From: a virus
Direction: 5' to 3' (one strand)
DNA: 64,000 bases
IMG/VR virus record: IMGVR_UViG_3300007522_000367
Coordinates: 1-64,000 of that record
The position numbers were made by a program, and so were the translations under genes. Of the stretch, positions 40,615 to 50,516 are shown piece after piece; position 1 is the first letter of the stretch, and every line of letters starts with the position of its first letter. A model generated the notes under the pieces. It searched no databases, was not told the DNA's origin, and worked only from the letters and a program-made list of their open reading frames with translations.

Positions 40615-41788
40615 AATACTTCGATATCTCCATTGTGGCAAAACTTTGTTTTTTATATGTGTCTTTTAATTTAGTTACTTCTATAAATTGTTTACTGTTA
40701 TCTTCGTTAGTCGGTTGATTAATTTTATTTTTTACGTCTTTAAGAAACTTACTAAACTTTTTATTGTCTAACTCACTTAAAGTATTAATTTGTCTTAATG
40801 CTTCATCTTTAAGATCCTGCGGAACATTTCGCACATCTAAGTACGCAGGTGCATCCAATGGAATAACATTAATATGGAAATTATATTGTTTAGCTAACTC
40901 TACTATATTTTTAATTTCAAGAATGTTATATGCTTGTAGTGTAAATGTAGTTGAAGTTACCAACTGTTCAGTCTGCACTTTAGACAACTTTTGCAACTTA
41001 CTGTTGACATCATTCCAATTTGCAGGATGTCTTATATATTCGAAAGTATCGCCTATACCGTCTATACTACAAATAATGTTCACAAATTTAAATGCTTTAA
41101 ATAGGCCAATCCATTCGTCATTTATTAGTGTTACATTTGTTATTATCATTAGATTAATGTTTTTAGCAAAATCGTTATCAACACAATAGTCAATTAGTTT
41201 CTTTACGCTGGGAACCATTAGAGGTTCCCCGCCTGTAAATTTTAAATGACGCAACCCATTTGCAATCATGTCTTTTATCGAATCTACAAACTCTTCTTGG
41301 AGATACCATTTGTTTTGAACAAAGGTTTTTTCGTGCTCGTCTAGTCCTAGATCAACACCAGTTTCTTTAAGTATTTTTTGAAATTCATTTGCAACACCGC
41401 TACTACTATAACTATTGCACATTCTACAACTTAGGTTACAATAATTTCCTAATTTTAGATCAAGTTCTACTGGATATTTTTTTGTTGTAGGAATGTCATC
41501 TACAAATTTATCCCAGATACCTTGATTCTTATAATTTTTAACAAACTGATCTCGTAAACTAGATATTCCAGATTCTTCTTTTTTCCAACAACTTTTACAA
41601 ATCTCTGGACGGTTGCCGGCCAACATTTCTTTCTTAACACCATCTCTTAGATCATTCCAGTGCTTGTCGAGATTGCCGATAAATTTATCTTTGTCCTGTG
41701 TAACAGCATTACAACATAAACGATTTTTCCCCATTGTGTTTACGCATAGGTGATCCCATACAGCAGGACAAACGGTATCTAAATTCAT
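40601..41788 (-). CDS. Twitch-domain radical SAM protein
   Basis: The 395-aa protein has the N-terminal cluster VCPAVWDHLCV, CCNAV, ICKSCWKKEE and the SAM cluster YCNLSCRMC, with FTGGEPLMVPS. It is a paralog of the neighbours at 39457, 42647 and 47698. It is ATGA-coupled to an oxygenase gene, which suggests joint action. Confidence 0.86.
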   Translation of the reverse strand: MNLDTVCPAVWDHLCVNTMGKNRLCCNAVTQDKDKFIGNLDKHWNDLRDGVKKEMLAGNRPEICKSCWKKEESGISSLRDQFVKNYKNQGIWDKFVDDIPTTKKYPVELDLKLGNYCNLSCRMCNSYSSSGVANEFQKILKETGVDLGLDEHEKTFVQNKWYLQEEFVDSIKDMIANGLRHLKFTGGEPLMVPSVKKLIDYCVDNDFAKNINLMIITNVTLINDEWIGLFKAFKFVNIICSIDGIGDTFEYIRHPANWNDVNSKLQKLSKVQTEQLVTSTTFTLQAYNILEIKNIVELAKQYNFHINVIPLDAPAYLDVRNVPQDLKDEALRQINTLSELDNKKFSKFLKDVKNKINQPTNEDNSKQFIEVTKLKDTYKKQSFATMEISKYYDSI

Positions 41789-42663
41789 TTTATCTCTCTG
41801 AGAAACGTTAGTAACAGTCCCATTTTAGTTGTCCAATGATTATTCGGACGACCTTTATTTGTTGCATGCAATTGCACAGCATCAAACACAATAGGAGCAC
41901 GAGGTTTCCACTCGCAAGTTAGTTCAGGTGTTAATCCTGTTAAGCGTTTGTAAGGAGTGTAGTACAAATATTCATCGTAATGTTCTTTGTTATAGTTTAT
42001 AAGATTTGATGTTTTATCTTGTACTGTGCCATCTAACAAATAAAAATTAATGTCAACATGATTATCTACAATGGGATATGTTGTTGCAACAGTTTGTTCT
42101 GGTTTTTTACCGTGATGGTATACATGGGCAAAATCAACATGGCGCTGATCAAAAAACACAGCATGGCTTTCTATGTTAGCAGGTGCAGTAAACAATGGAA
42201 TAATAATATTACGCCAGGGTACATATTTGCGGCCCTTGTGATCTATAGGAGTTTTAGTTAAACTATTTTTCCAATCTGATTCTCTAGTACTATCGTTGTG
42301 TAACCCATACTGACTAGGCGTAATAAAGAAATTGCCTCCGACAACAGGTGATGTTTCTGCACCCGGTACCATTTGATTAATACGATCTGCAAACTTTTCG
42401 TATACTCCCTGTAGGTTACCGCTTATAAACATTGTACCGTTATCGTTGTGTCTTACTGTATTGCAACGACTAAATGCATATCCGTACATCCAACTAATTT
42501 CTTCTTCAGTAAATGCTTCATCAAATACTTCTGCTTTTTGAAAATGTTCTGCTATGTTTTGTTGTACGCTTGATTCCTTTAGATTAGCAAGCCAATGTTC
42601 ATACTCAAGTTTATAACTTTTATGATTTGCAATGTCTTCTGCTCTATTAATATTCGCTAACAT
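41785..42663 (-). CDS. 2OG/Fe(II) oxygenase-like protein
   Basis: The 292-aa protein has YGLHNDSTRESDW (His-x-Asp) and FDAVQLHATNKGRPNNHWTTKMG with distal His and Lys/Arg. It lies between two twitch radical SAM genes and overlaps both (ATGA; 17 nt). The pairing suggests that hydroxylation and radical chemistry act on one substrate. Confidence 0.75.
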   Translation of the reverse strand: MLANINRAEDIANHKSYKLEYEHWLANLKESSVQQNIAEHFQKAEVFDEAFTEEEISWMYGYAFSRCNTVRHNDNGTMFISGNLQGVYEKFADRINQMVPGAETSPVVGGNFFITPSQYGLHNDSTRESDWKNSLTKTPIDHKGRKYVPWRNIIIPLFTAPANIESHAVFFDQRHVDFAHVYHHGKKPEQTVATTYPIVDNHVDINFYLLDGTVQDKTSNLINYNKEHYDEYLYYTPYKRLTGLTPELTCEWKPRAPIVFDAVQLHATNKGRPNNHWTTKMGLLLTFLREIK

Positions 42664-44062
42664 TAAAAATATCTTTCATTTCAGGAAATGTTTCTGCAAA
42701 AGTATTTCCACGCTGATTATCACATAGTCCTAAAAACTCCTGCATCTCAGGCAAGCGTTGGCTCCAGTCTTCGCTCTCCATAAAGCTAAGTATGCCGTCA
42801 AGGCGTTTAATGCCATATTCTGCACTGCGGAATTTTTCATAATCTACTTTACCTTTGTGCCATTCTGGAATGCCTAACTCCCAGTTTGCTTCCCACCAAG
42901 GATACCATGCTTCGTATTTTACTCTACACTTAGCTTTAAAATCTGCAGGCAAACTTTTAACATTTAAATGTGCAGGCCAATATACAAAGTGCTGACTAAT
43001 TCCGCCTGCACCAAATGGCCACATGTTAACTTTCTTAAACTTCTGCTCTAGCTTCCATTGAATAAAGTCTGGCAAGTAATATACATTTAGTGCTTGTACT
43101 GCACATGCAATAGTAACTTCGACATTGTCACTAGTTTGTGTATCTAACAAATGGAATACTTCTTCTTGACGACTCCACTTACTAGGATAACGAATGTAGT
43201 CATTCATTTCTTTGATACTGTCTATGCTGTAATGGAAACGTACTAACTTAAATTCTTTCCACAAGTCAAACAAATCATCCCGCCACTCAACACCGTTTGA
43301 ATTGTAACGAAGTTCTAGATCTTTTGCATAACCCATTTTAATAGCGTATTCGAGTATCTCGTAGTGTTCTTCAATAATGAGACTTTCGCCGCCAGCAAAG
43401 TAAATCTGTTGCATACTAGGCATTTGCTCGTAAAACTGTTTCCAAAATGTAGGATTCTGTTTGTGCCAGTTATAACTACTGCCGTTAGTACTACCTTTAT
43501 CCTGCCACTGCATAATTTCTTTAAGTGATTCATTTTTTACACTAGGAAAGATTGCTTTATAATCTTTAATCCATCCACTACTGTCATGTGGGCTACACAT
43601 AATACATGCAAGTTGACACTTTGTCCCAAACCGCAAATCAATGTATGCTAAGTTGGGCGGTACTTCGCCGTCGGGCTGTGTATCAGAAAGTATTTTATCA
43701 AGATCAACACGTTGACTCCAATAGTGTGTTTCCCACTGTCGCTTACTACGGTGCCCGGCTGCTTCTTCTTTATAACATTTTAAACAGCTAGGTGGCTTTT
43801 CGCCTGCAAGCATTTGTTTGCGTACATTTTTCATGTATTTGCTGTTCCATGCTGTTTCAAAGTCACTAACGTTTAAGTTGTTGGGTTTGCCGTCGTCTGT
43901 TTTAAGGATGCCCACTTGGCCACCATGTTCTTTGTCATTAGTAGCACCGACACTACTAGCGTTAGCAGTGCAGCATACTCGCATACTACCATCAGGTCTC
44001 GTACTAAGGTGTACCCACGGTAGAAGGCAAAACGTCTTTGAAGGATACTTTTTATCTGTCAT
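42647..44062 (-). CDS. Twitch-domain radical SAM protein
   Basis: The 471-aa protein has FCLLPWVHLSTRPDG, VCCTANASS and CLKCYKEEAAG at the N-terminus, then the SAM cluster KCQLACIMC, and FAGGESLII in place of the usual GGEP. It is the longest of the twitch paralogs. The upstream SPASM-type radical SAM ends 8 nt before it. No strong ribosome site is visible. Confidence 0.85.
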   Translation of the reverse strand: MTDKKYPSKTFCLLPWVHLSTRPDGSMRVCCTANASSVGATNDKEHGGQVGILKTDDGKPNNLNVSDFETAWNSKYMKNVRKQMLAGEKPPSCLKCYKEEAAGHRSKRQWETHYWSQRVDLDKILSDTQPDGEVPPNLAYIDLRFGTKCQLACIMCSPHDSSGWIKDYKAIFPSVKNESLKEIMQWQDKGSTNGSSYNWHKQNPTFWKQFYEQMPSMQQIYFAGGESLIIEEHYEILEYAIKMGYAKDLELRYNSNGVEWRDDLFDLWKEFKLVRFHYSIDSIKEMNDYIRYPSKWSRQEEVFHLLDTQTSDNVEVTIACAVQALNVYYLPDFIQWKLEQKFKKVNMWPFGAGGISQHFVYWPAHLNVKSLPADFKAKCRVKYEAWYPWWEANWELGIPEWHKGKVDYEKFRSAEYGIKRLDGILSFMESEDWSQRLPEMQEFLGLCDNQRGNTFAETFPEMKDIFNVSEY

Positions 44063-44070
44063 GTAAGTAC

Positions 44071-45138
44071 TTATTTGAACTGTTCTGCAAAAGGATCAAA
44101 CTCGGATCCGCATTTCATAGCACATACTTTTAGTTTGCCGTCTGCACAACTAGACTTGCTCCAACTGCTTTGTATACTATCAAATATACCTGTGTCAAAT
44201 ACTGCTGCTAATCCGTTACGTGCATCTAACGCACCCTTATTAGGAATAAAGTCCCATATCTGTTCTACCTTAGGATCTTTGTGCCACCATTTGTACATTC
44301 GCCCGGCTGTCCAACAACAAGGCAATGCTAGACCTTCTGCTGTAATGAACAAGCTATTGTCTTTCTTTACTTTACAAATAATAGGAGCTCTATCATAGTA
44401 TGCATCCATACTATTATATTTCTTTTCTACTTTTTCTTGAGTCTTTAATGCATTATTTTGGTATTTAATATCAGGTTTTTTTAATTCTGCCGCCACTTTT
44501 CCTTTTTTGTCAACTGCTTGGTGCGATTCTTTTTTCTTTGAATCTTGTGTAATAAAACGGCCTGTCTTTTTCTTCATAAACTTTTCGCAGCCCCACGCAT
44601 TAGCAAGTGTTTCTGCTTCTTCAACTTGATGTTGGTTGTGTTCAAATATTAAAAAGTCCCAACGAGCTCTGCCGCCTGCACTAATAAACGCCTTCATGTT
44701 ACGCTCTACATTGTCCCATACAACGCCTTGACGATAGATATGGTTAGTATCGCGTAAGCCGTCAACACTAAAAATAACGGCTCCTGTCCTTCCAAAAACT
44801 CCTGCAAGTTCTTTCCACCATTGTTCATTCTTTGCTCCTGCATTTGTATTCATGCTCAGCCACATGTTAGTATTGTGTTCACGGAAGTACTTGAATATTT
44901 CTAAGGTATCACGAGCAACAATAGGATCACCTAAGTTTCCACACATATACATTGTGTTAAGCTGTGCAATAAACTCTGGCAAGAATATTTTTTTGCAATC
45001 TTCTAATGAAAGTTCATCTAAGTTGATATGAGGGTTTATACCTTTGCCATTCATATTGCGGTCGCACATAGGACAACTAGCTTGACAATTTTGAGTTACT
45101 TCAAGATGAATTGCTTTTATATCTTCATACTTATACAT
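44071..45138 (-). CDS. SPASM-type radical SAM protein
   Basis: The 355-aa protein has Cys18-x3-Cys22-x2-Cys25 (NCQASCPMC) and a C-terminal Cys region (LPCCWTAGR, SSCADGKLKVCAMKCG) typical of SPASM auxiliary clusters. SPASM enzymes commonly mature peptides (RiPPs) or modify proteins. It overlaps the nitroreductase-like gene by 8 nt. Confidence 0.88.
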   Translation of the reverse strand: MYKYEDIKAIHLEVTQNCQASCPMCDRNMNGKGINPHINLDELSLEDCKKIFLPEFIAQLNTMYMCGNLGDPIVARDTLEIFKYFREHNTNMWLSMNTNAGAKNEQWWKELAGVFGRTGAVIFSVDGLRDTNHIYRQGVVWDNVERNMKAFISAGGRARWDFLIFEHNQHQVEEAETLANAWGCEKFMKKKTGRFITQDSKKKESHQAVDKKGKVAAELKKPDIKYQNNALKTQEKVEKKYNSMDAYYDRAPIICKVKKDNSLFITAEGLALPCCWTAGRMYKWWHKDPKVEQIWDFIPNKGALDARNGLAAVFDTGIFDSIQSSWSKSSCADGKLKVCAMKCGSEFDPFAEQFK

Positions 45139-46081
45139 ATTTTATGTATTCTTCTATAGGAGGTTTTTTATGATTATTGCTATCTGGTATGCCAGCTTCG
45201 GCGTTATATACCGGGCAATGATATGTAAGAGCCTCAGATTTATAACCAATTCCTAAATATAATTGAGGATGTATTCCAATATCCTCGACCATGTCGTTAT
45301 CATTTTGTATACAAGCACAAAATCCAACAGCCAATCCAACAGCAGGAGCAGCAAGACTAACATACATTGCTGCAAGCCCTATTTCAACTCCTGCTTCATA
45401 GAGATAGTAATTTTTATCAACTCCGTCTTGCGGAGTTCCTCTAATGCCAAAGGCAAGAACATAAGGTGCAAGTACCTGAGGATTATATCTTGATTTTGGA
45501 TTACCCGGATCTGCTTCAGTGCCTTTATACATCTTTTGTTGTAACTCAGGCAGCGTATGTGTAGGAATAATACGCAAGTCATATCTAACTCGGCGTTGTT
45601 TACTTGGCACGTAGTTGTGTATACCTCTTACAATATCATCTATTAAATGCTGTTCAGGTATTTGATCTGTCCAATTATATGTATTGATTCTATTATTTGC
45701 GAGATATTCAAAAGACCCTAATTCATAAATTGGTTTATTTAAAATATTGTTTATTGTAATAGATACTAAGCTATCAACTTCAACAGACGGACAAATTTCG
45801 TTTATCAAAGTATTAATTATTTTATAAGTTTTTACTTCAACATCAGTTGTTCTTAACTGAGACTTTCCTCTGTTCCAAAATCTACTGGTAATATTCTGTG
45901 TTCTAGTAGTATTAGTATTTTCTAAATCATATATCCATGCATCATACACATAACCAATATCTCTATAGCACTTTTCAAATTCAGTAGTACGATTAGGATA
46001 AGATTTTTTAATCCATTCTACTGATTGCTCAATTATAGATTTTTTATTTTCTTTTAAAATTTTAATTATGTTCATTGTCAT
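45131..46081 (-). CDS. Nitroreductase-like flavoprotein candidate
   Basis: The 316-aa protein has an N-terminal helical part. The C-terminal two thirds contain NPQVLAPYVLAFG, EAGVEIGLAAMYVSLAAPAV and YLGIGYKSE, an order seen in FMN-dependent nitroreductases. No flavin-binding motif is exact. Some radical SAM or RiPP clusters carry such an oxidase. An ATG at 46075 is an alternative start. Confidence 0.5.
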   Translation of the reverse strand: MTMNIIKILKENKKSIIEQSVEWIKKSYPNRTTEFEKCYRDIGYVYDAWIYDLENTNTTRTQNITSRFWNRGKSQLRTTDVEVKTYKIINTLINEICPSVEVDSLVSITINNILNKPIYELGSFEYLANNRINTYNWTDQIPEQHLIDDIVRGIHNYVPSKQRRVRYDLRIIPTHTLPELQQKMYKGTEADPGNPKSRYNPQVLAPYVLAFGIRGTPQDGVDKNYYLYEAGVEIGLAAMYVSLAAPAVGLAVGFCACIQNDNDMVEDIGIHPQLYLGIGYKSEALTYHCPVYNAEAGIPDSNNHKKPPIEEYIKYV

Positions 46082-46299
46082 TCCAGTACTAACACTACAT
46101 CTTTGCCTGGACCTACTTTGCTAGGTAAGTCTCCATATTGCTCTACATACCATTTAATAACCGCGGTGTACCAATTTTGACTATTATGATGTGCTTGTTT
46201 ATTAAACTGATATATGTTATTGTTTGTAGCTTCCATAGTACTTATCGCACGGGCACTTTCGGTCTGGAGCTGTCTGAGTGTAAGATTACTTATATCCAA
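46078..46299 (-). CDS. Small hypothetical protein
   Basis: The 73-aa protein is charged and helical (MDISNLTLRQLQTESARAIS), with a possible C-terminal hydrophobic strand. It is ATGA-coupled to the nitroreductase-like gene and overlaps the methyltransferase-like gene by 14 nt. No family is recognised. Confidence 0.45.
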   Translation of the reverse strand: MDISNLTLRQLQTESARAISTMEATNNNIYQFNKQAHHNSQNWYTAVIKWYVEQYGDLPSKVGPGKDVVLVLE

Positions 46300-47047
46300 T
46301 TTTCATAAACCTAGTATAGTTGGAAAGAAATAATTCACCTTCAAATTTAACATCTGACATAGGAGCTGACTTACTAAATGTATCTAAGTCAGCACTACAA
46401 TTTATATGATCTTCTATTTCAAAGTAATTGTTGCTTTGTAATACTACTAATTTGCCATCCGGAATCTTTGAATACCATTCTTCGAAATTTTCTATGTGTT
46501 CGCAACTTGTGTTAATAATAGTATCAGGCGTATCAGCTAAAGGACACGTTGTTCCGTCAGCTCTAATTACTTCGTAGTTTTCGAACTCATAATTAATATC
46601 CATGATATCTTTTGTAGATGATTTAAATTGCCAGTTATCCTTAACCCACGGGTTATTAAATGTTTCAGCAATACTTCGGCAACTAGGATCAATGTCAAAA
46701 CTTCTAACTTTATTTACTTTAATGTTACTTTCAAATAACATTGTAGCAAGTGTAGCATACCATCCTGCACACAAGAATACTGTGCCTAAATCAACTTTAA
46801 GTTCACTAAGTTCTTTTACTAACCATAGTTTGCTTTCTAGTTGTCCTCGGCTAAAACAGTCTGCATTAAAACTGTCATCGTCCTTATACTTACGCATACC
46901 TTCAATTAATTGACTGCCTGTTAATCCTTGTATAATTCTAAACAATGCAAACTTATCTTGACTTAATAAGGTTTTTCTAAGATCACTAAAGATAGAGTTA
47001 TCCGGGTATAGTAATTCTAATCTATCTAGTATTTCAGCAATCTGCAT
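46286..47047 (-). CDS. Class I SAM methyltransferase-like protein
   Basis: The 253-aa protein has LGTVFLCAGWYATLA where motif I of Rossmann methyltransferases would be, then VRSFDIDPSCRSIAETF (acidic strand) and a conserved-looking TIINTSCEHIENF. The Gly-rich motif I is atypical, so catalysis is probable but not certain. Acceptor unknown. Confidence 0.65.
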   Translation of the reverse strand: MQIAEILDRLELLYPDNSIFSDLRKTLLSQDKFALFRIIQGLTGSQLIEGMRKYKDDDSFNADCFSRGQLESKLWLVKELSELKVDLGTVFLCAGWYATLATMLFESNIKVNKVRSFDIDPSCRSIAETFNNPWVKDNWQFKSSTKDIMDINYEFENYEVIRADGTTCPLADTPDTIINTSCEHIENFEEWYSKIPDGKLVVLQSNNYFEIEDHINCSADLDTFSKSAPMSDVKFEGELFLSNYTRFMKIGYK

Positions 47048-47705
47048 TGTATTTCTCCTTAAGCCAGTTAAAGTCGTTTATCAACCCAAGATCAGCCCCG
47101 CTAGAAAGCCCGTACTTCCTGCCAGCACAAGCACCTTTAATAGCATATTCGCCGAAGGGAGCATCTCCTCCCACTGTTGTCCATATTTTGAGTCTTTCAT
47201 TTGTTTCTTCCTCGTTTTGTCTATCTATTATTTTACTTGCAAGTTTAGTACATTCTCTAAATGCACTACGCCATGTACTAAATTCATCTACATTAAATGC
47301 AGTGATATTACTAACTTGCTCCATAGGAATAAATTTAGTACTGATGCTTGTGGTCATATCTGGTTTACTAGTGTCCATGTGTAATGTTGCTATTCTAGGA
47401 AGCAATTTTACACCACCGTATCCGTATTCTAGATCATTAATAGGATTGCGGCTACGCCATACATGTACAGCATCTTTATTAGTTCGGTTTGGAACATAAG
47501 AAAAATCAAAGTCATCTACAATAAGTGCATCGGCGTCAACAATCCATACCATATAAGTAAATGCTTTTTTTGCTGCTTCAATATGTGCTTGATGTATTCC
47601 TTTAACTCCGTGAACACGCATAGCCCACGGCACTTGTGCTTTTAGGTTGTTCCAGTTTACATCAGCTTGGATTTCGTTATAACTTATAAAAATTACATCA
47701 TACAT
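47034..47705 (-). CDS. GT-A-like glycosyltransferase
   Basis: ATG 47705 gives 223 aa beginning MYDVIFISYNE. It has IVDADALIVDDF (DxD metal/nucleotide-sugar site). PWAMRVHGVKGIHQAH also occurs in the related gene at 49047-49958 in similar form. It is likely a GT-A enzyme. It overlaps the upstream radical SAM gene by 8 nt. Confidence 0.7.
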   Translation of the reverse strand: MYDVIFISYNEIQADVNWNNLKAQVPWAMRVHGVKGIHQAHIEAAKKAFTYMVWIVDADALIVDDFDFSYVPNRTNKDAVHVWRSRNPINDLEYGYGGVKLLPRIATLHMDTSKPDMTTSISTKFIPMEQVSNITAFNVDEFSTWRSAFRECTKLASKIIDRQNEEETNERLKIWTTVGGDAPFGEYAIKGACAGRKYGLSSGADLGLINDFNWLKEKYNADC

Positions 47706-49050
47706 TGCTGTTCTCACATAGCTTGTAAAATTCTTTGTACTCTGGAAATACTTCTAAAAAGTTTTTATTTCTACGACGATCGTACTCATTTACAAATTGC
47801 ACAAATCCAAATCTGTCTGCACTTACATTAATTTTCTTTTTGAAACGAGCAAGGCAATCGTTGTATATTCTTTCTAATTTAAAAATCTCATCCATTTTAA
47901 ATCGCTTGTTCTTTTTTCTTCGTTCGATCATAAAATCTATAGTAGTCTTTAGATATGTTTCAATCATTTCCTCAGTTGCAATTTTAATGTCAAGGAACTC
48001 TGGGTGCCTAACATATGCAAAATCCATAACTACTCGTTCGCCAAAGTCTCGTTTTAATTTTTCTATATGACAAACAAACTTGTGGATTGTGGGCAAACTT
48101 AAAATATTAAATGCACTCATAAAACAAACCTTAATATCAGTAGTTTGTTCCAAAAAGTATTTAATATTTGAATCAAATAATTTCCAATCCATTCCGTCTC
48201 TGCTGTATTCGGCTTGTCCTTTAACACTTTCTGCACTTGTATATAAACTAAATGATTTAATAGATTTTGAAACTTCTAATTCTTTTATAGAATTAACAAA
48301 TTCTTTCCATAATAATTTTGGAGGACATGCATTACTGTTTATAGCAAAATCTAAATTAGGCTGAGGATTGTTAATTAAATATTGAATAACCCGTTTAGTG
48401 TGTTTACTTAATAACGGTTCGCCGCCTGTAATTCTGAATACGTGCATATGCTGTACTGCTTCAGGAAACCATTTCCAGAATGCTTCAATATACGGATTTT
48501 CTTCTCTTTCAAGAATAGGAATTTCTGTTTCCTTAATACTATTATAATGGTTGTTTTTTAATATGTAAGCACCATTTGCTTTTATTTCATCAGTCCATTT
48601 GCTACTAAATGCCGGGCCGCAGTATGTACATTTAAAATTACAAACGTTTGAGAAACTAACTTCTACATATCTTGGATATATATTTTCGTCTCCTGTTGAC
48701 GTGATTATTTTCTTTTTATCAGTCTGGCTCCATGTTTCAGAACTTTTAGTAATTCTATCACTAAAGTTATTAGTATTATCTTCAATTCGCCAACAATAAT
48801 CACATTCGGCAGGACGCTTGCCTGCAAGCATTTCTTTTCTAATTTCTTTTTTAAAATTAGTGTTATGTAATGCACTCGGATTAACTGCAAGTTCATCTAA
48901 TGGAATTTTATGGGCACCTACATGATGACAACTATGTGTTATGCCAGATCCAAGATGCATAGTTACTTGTGTCCATTTAGCCAGGCAAAATCCACAGCCA
49001 ACAGCATCTAATTCTTTTTTAACTTGTGGTAAGGAATCTAAATTAATCAT
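47698..49050 (-). CDS. Twitch-domain radical SAM protein
   Basis: The 450-aa protein has an N-terminal Cys set (GCGFCLAKW, SCHHVG, ECDYCWRIEDN), the SAM cluster VCNFKCTYC and FRITGGEPLL. It is a diverged member of the twitch set. The glycosyltransferase genes on both sides overlap it (ATGA and 8 nt), linking radical chemistry with glycosylation. Confidence 0.86.
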   Translation of the reverse strand: MINLDSLPQVKKELDAVGCGFCLAKWTQVTMHLGSGITHSCHHVGAHKIPLDELAVNPSALHNTNFKKEIRKEMLAGKRPAECDYCWRIEDNTNNFSDRITKSSETWSQTDKKKIITSTGDENIYPRYVEVSFSNVCNFKCTYCGPAFSSKWTDEIKANGAYILKNNHYNSIKETEIPILEREENPYIEAFWKWFPEAVQHMHVFRITGGEPLLSKHTKRVIQYLINNPQPNLDFAINSNACPPKLLWKEFVNSIKELEVSKSIKSFSLYTSAESVKGQAEYSRDGMDWKLFDSNIKYFLEQTTDIKVCFMSAFNILSLPTIHKFVCHIEKLKRDFGERVVMDFAYVRHPEFLDIKIATEEMIETYLKTTIDFMIERRKKNKRFKMDEIFKLERIYNDCLARFKKKINVSADRFGFVQFVNEYDRRRNKNFLEVFPEYKEFYKLCENSNV

Positions 49051-49958
49051 TCTGGATCAATTACAAATTGTTGTGCAGGATTTCTACTAGGATTTTGATA
49101 TACTATTTTAAAGAATTTACTTTGTTGAGCACTTAATGGAGTTTCAGCAATTGGTATTTTTAACTCATTAATAAGTTTAATACCATACGTGTCTGTTTTG
49201 TGTTTAATATCTTCGATGCCTGCAAAGGAAGTAGTCCATAAGTCATTTAAATATTTAAAGTCTCTAACTTGAACAAAGTCCCAATCTGTACACATTGTCA
49301 TATACAGACCCGCTCTTGCTCCTAATATAGCCCAGTCACCGTTTTGTACATCTGCACCTATCATTAACCAAATCCAAAGTCGGTGTAAGTTTTTCCAATG
49401 ACCTTTTAATAACTGTTCTTTTGTAGGCTTTGCTCCTTGATCGAGTGCCATTTTAACACCTTCGCGGAATCCAGCACGCCATGCTTGTTGTGCTGTAGTG
49501 TTGTTATGTACATCAGAGTAACAACTATTTTGTTGAATGTACTGTAAGTCCCAACAGAAGTCTACTTGAGCTGCTATATTATCAGCATCTGCATTTTCGT
49601 GTGTACGCATGTTAAGAACATATTCTTTGGGCCAGCATTTGAGACCGCCGTTGCCGTACATCAATCCGTTAATTTCGTTTTTGCCACACCAACTAATAAC
49701 ACTAGATTCTAAATCACTGCCCTGCGGAATATCTAATATTTGTTCTAAAAAGCCAGGGCGTACAATATTGTCACCATCAACAGTAATAAAACGATCTGTT
49801 TCGCTTAATTCTGCACATGCTTTGTGTGCAGCATCTGAACCTTCTACACCGTGTACACGTTTTGCCCACGGTGCTTTAGTAAGCAAGTCAGCATAGTTTT
49901 TTTCTGCATTGGGTTCGTCATATGACAGATAGATAATATCGTAATCAATAATTCTCAT
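49047..49958 (-). CDS. GT-A-like glycosyltransferase (paralog of 47034-47705)
   Basis: The 303-aa protein has YDIIYLSYDEPNAEKNY and PWAKRVHGVEGSDAAH, as in the 47034 gene, then FITVDGDNIVRP with the DxD equivalent. It is 80 residues longer than its paralog. ATGA-coupled to the following radical SAM gene. Confidence 0.7.
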   Translation of the reverse strand: MRIIDYDIIYLSYDEPNAEKNYADLLTKAPWAKRVHGVEGSDAAHKACAELSETDRFITVDGDNIVRPGFLEQILDIPQGSDLESSVISWCGKNEINGLMYGNGGLKCWPKEYVLNMRTHENADADNIAAQVDFCWDLQYIQQNSCYSDVHNNTTAQQAWRAGFREGVKMALDQGAKPTKEQLLKGHWKNLHRLWIWLMIGADVQNGDWAILGARAGLYMTMCTDWDFVQVRDFKYLNDLWTTSFAGIEDIKHKTDTYGIKLINELKIPIAETPLSAQQSKFFKIVYQNPSRNPAQQFVIDPE

Positions 49959-50516
49959 TTATTGCTCCTGTACATTATGTATGTGTTTTACATGATGCTC
50001 GCTACACAAAAGGCTTACACGCTGTTTACACACTTCTACATTATAATTTTTTAATGTAACCGTATCGCATAATGCAAGTGTTTTTAAATTAACTTGCAAT
50101 GTATCTAATAGTATAAATCGATTGCTAGGATCAACTACATAGTACTCCTTAATATAATTTTCTCCTTGTGCAAACATTGCACATACTATATCATCCATTG
50201 TACTTGTAGCTGTCCAAGTACAGTTAAACAAGTCTTGATTTAAAATAATTGCATTATGATCTATTACTTGCTTAACAATAATACCCCTAGACTGTGCTCG
50301 GTCTTCTGCCTTGTCAATGTGTTTGAGTACAATGTGTATCTTACCTTTTATTTTTGCATTTTCAATTACAATGTAATCTAATATTTGCTTGATGCCGTTT
50401 GAAAAGTCAGTATATGTTTGTAAATCAACTTCAATATAATATTCGCCAAAAGAATCGTCTGTTATATTAGCAACTGCTGTGATGTTACCGTCGTCGTTAT
50501 AATAAATGTAATACAT
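49959..50516 (-). CDS. Hypothetical protein
   Basis: The 185-aa protein is beta-rich, with YIYYNDDGNITAVANI at the start and a Cys/His-containing end. It starts one base into the stop of the GT8-like gene. No family is recognised. Confidence 0.5.
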   Translation of the reverse strand: MYYIYYNDDGNITAVANITDDSFGEYYIEVDLQTYTDFSNGIKQILDYIVIENAKIKGKIHIVLKHIDKAEDRAQSRGIIVKQVIDHNAIILNQDLFNCTWTATSTMDDIVCAMFAQGENYIKEYYVVDPSNRFILLDTLQVNLKTLALCDTVTLKNYNVEVCKQRVSLLCSEHHVKHIHNVQEQ

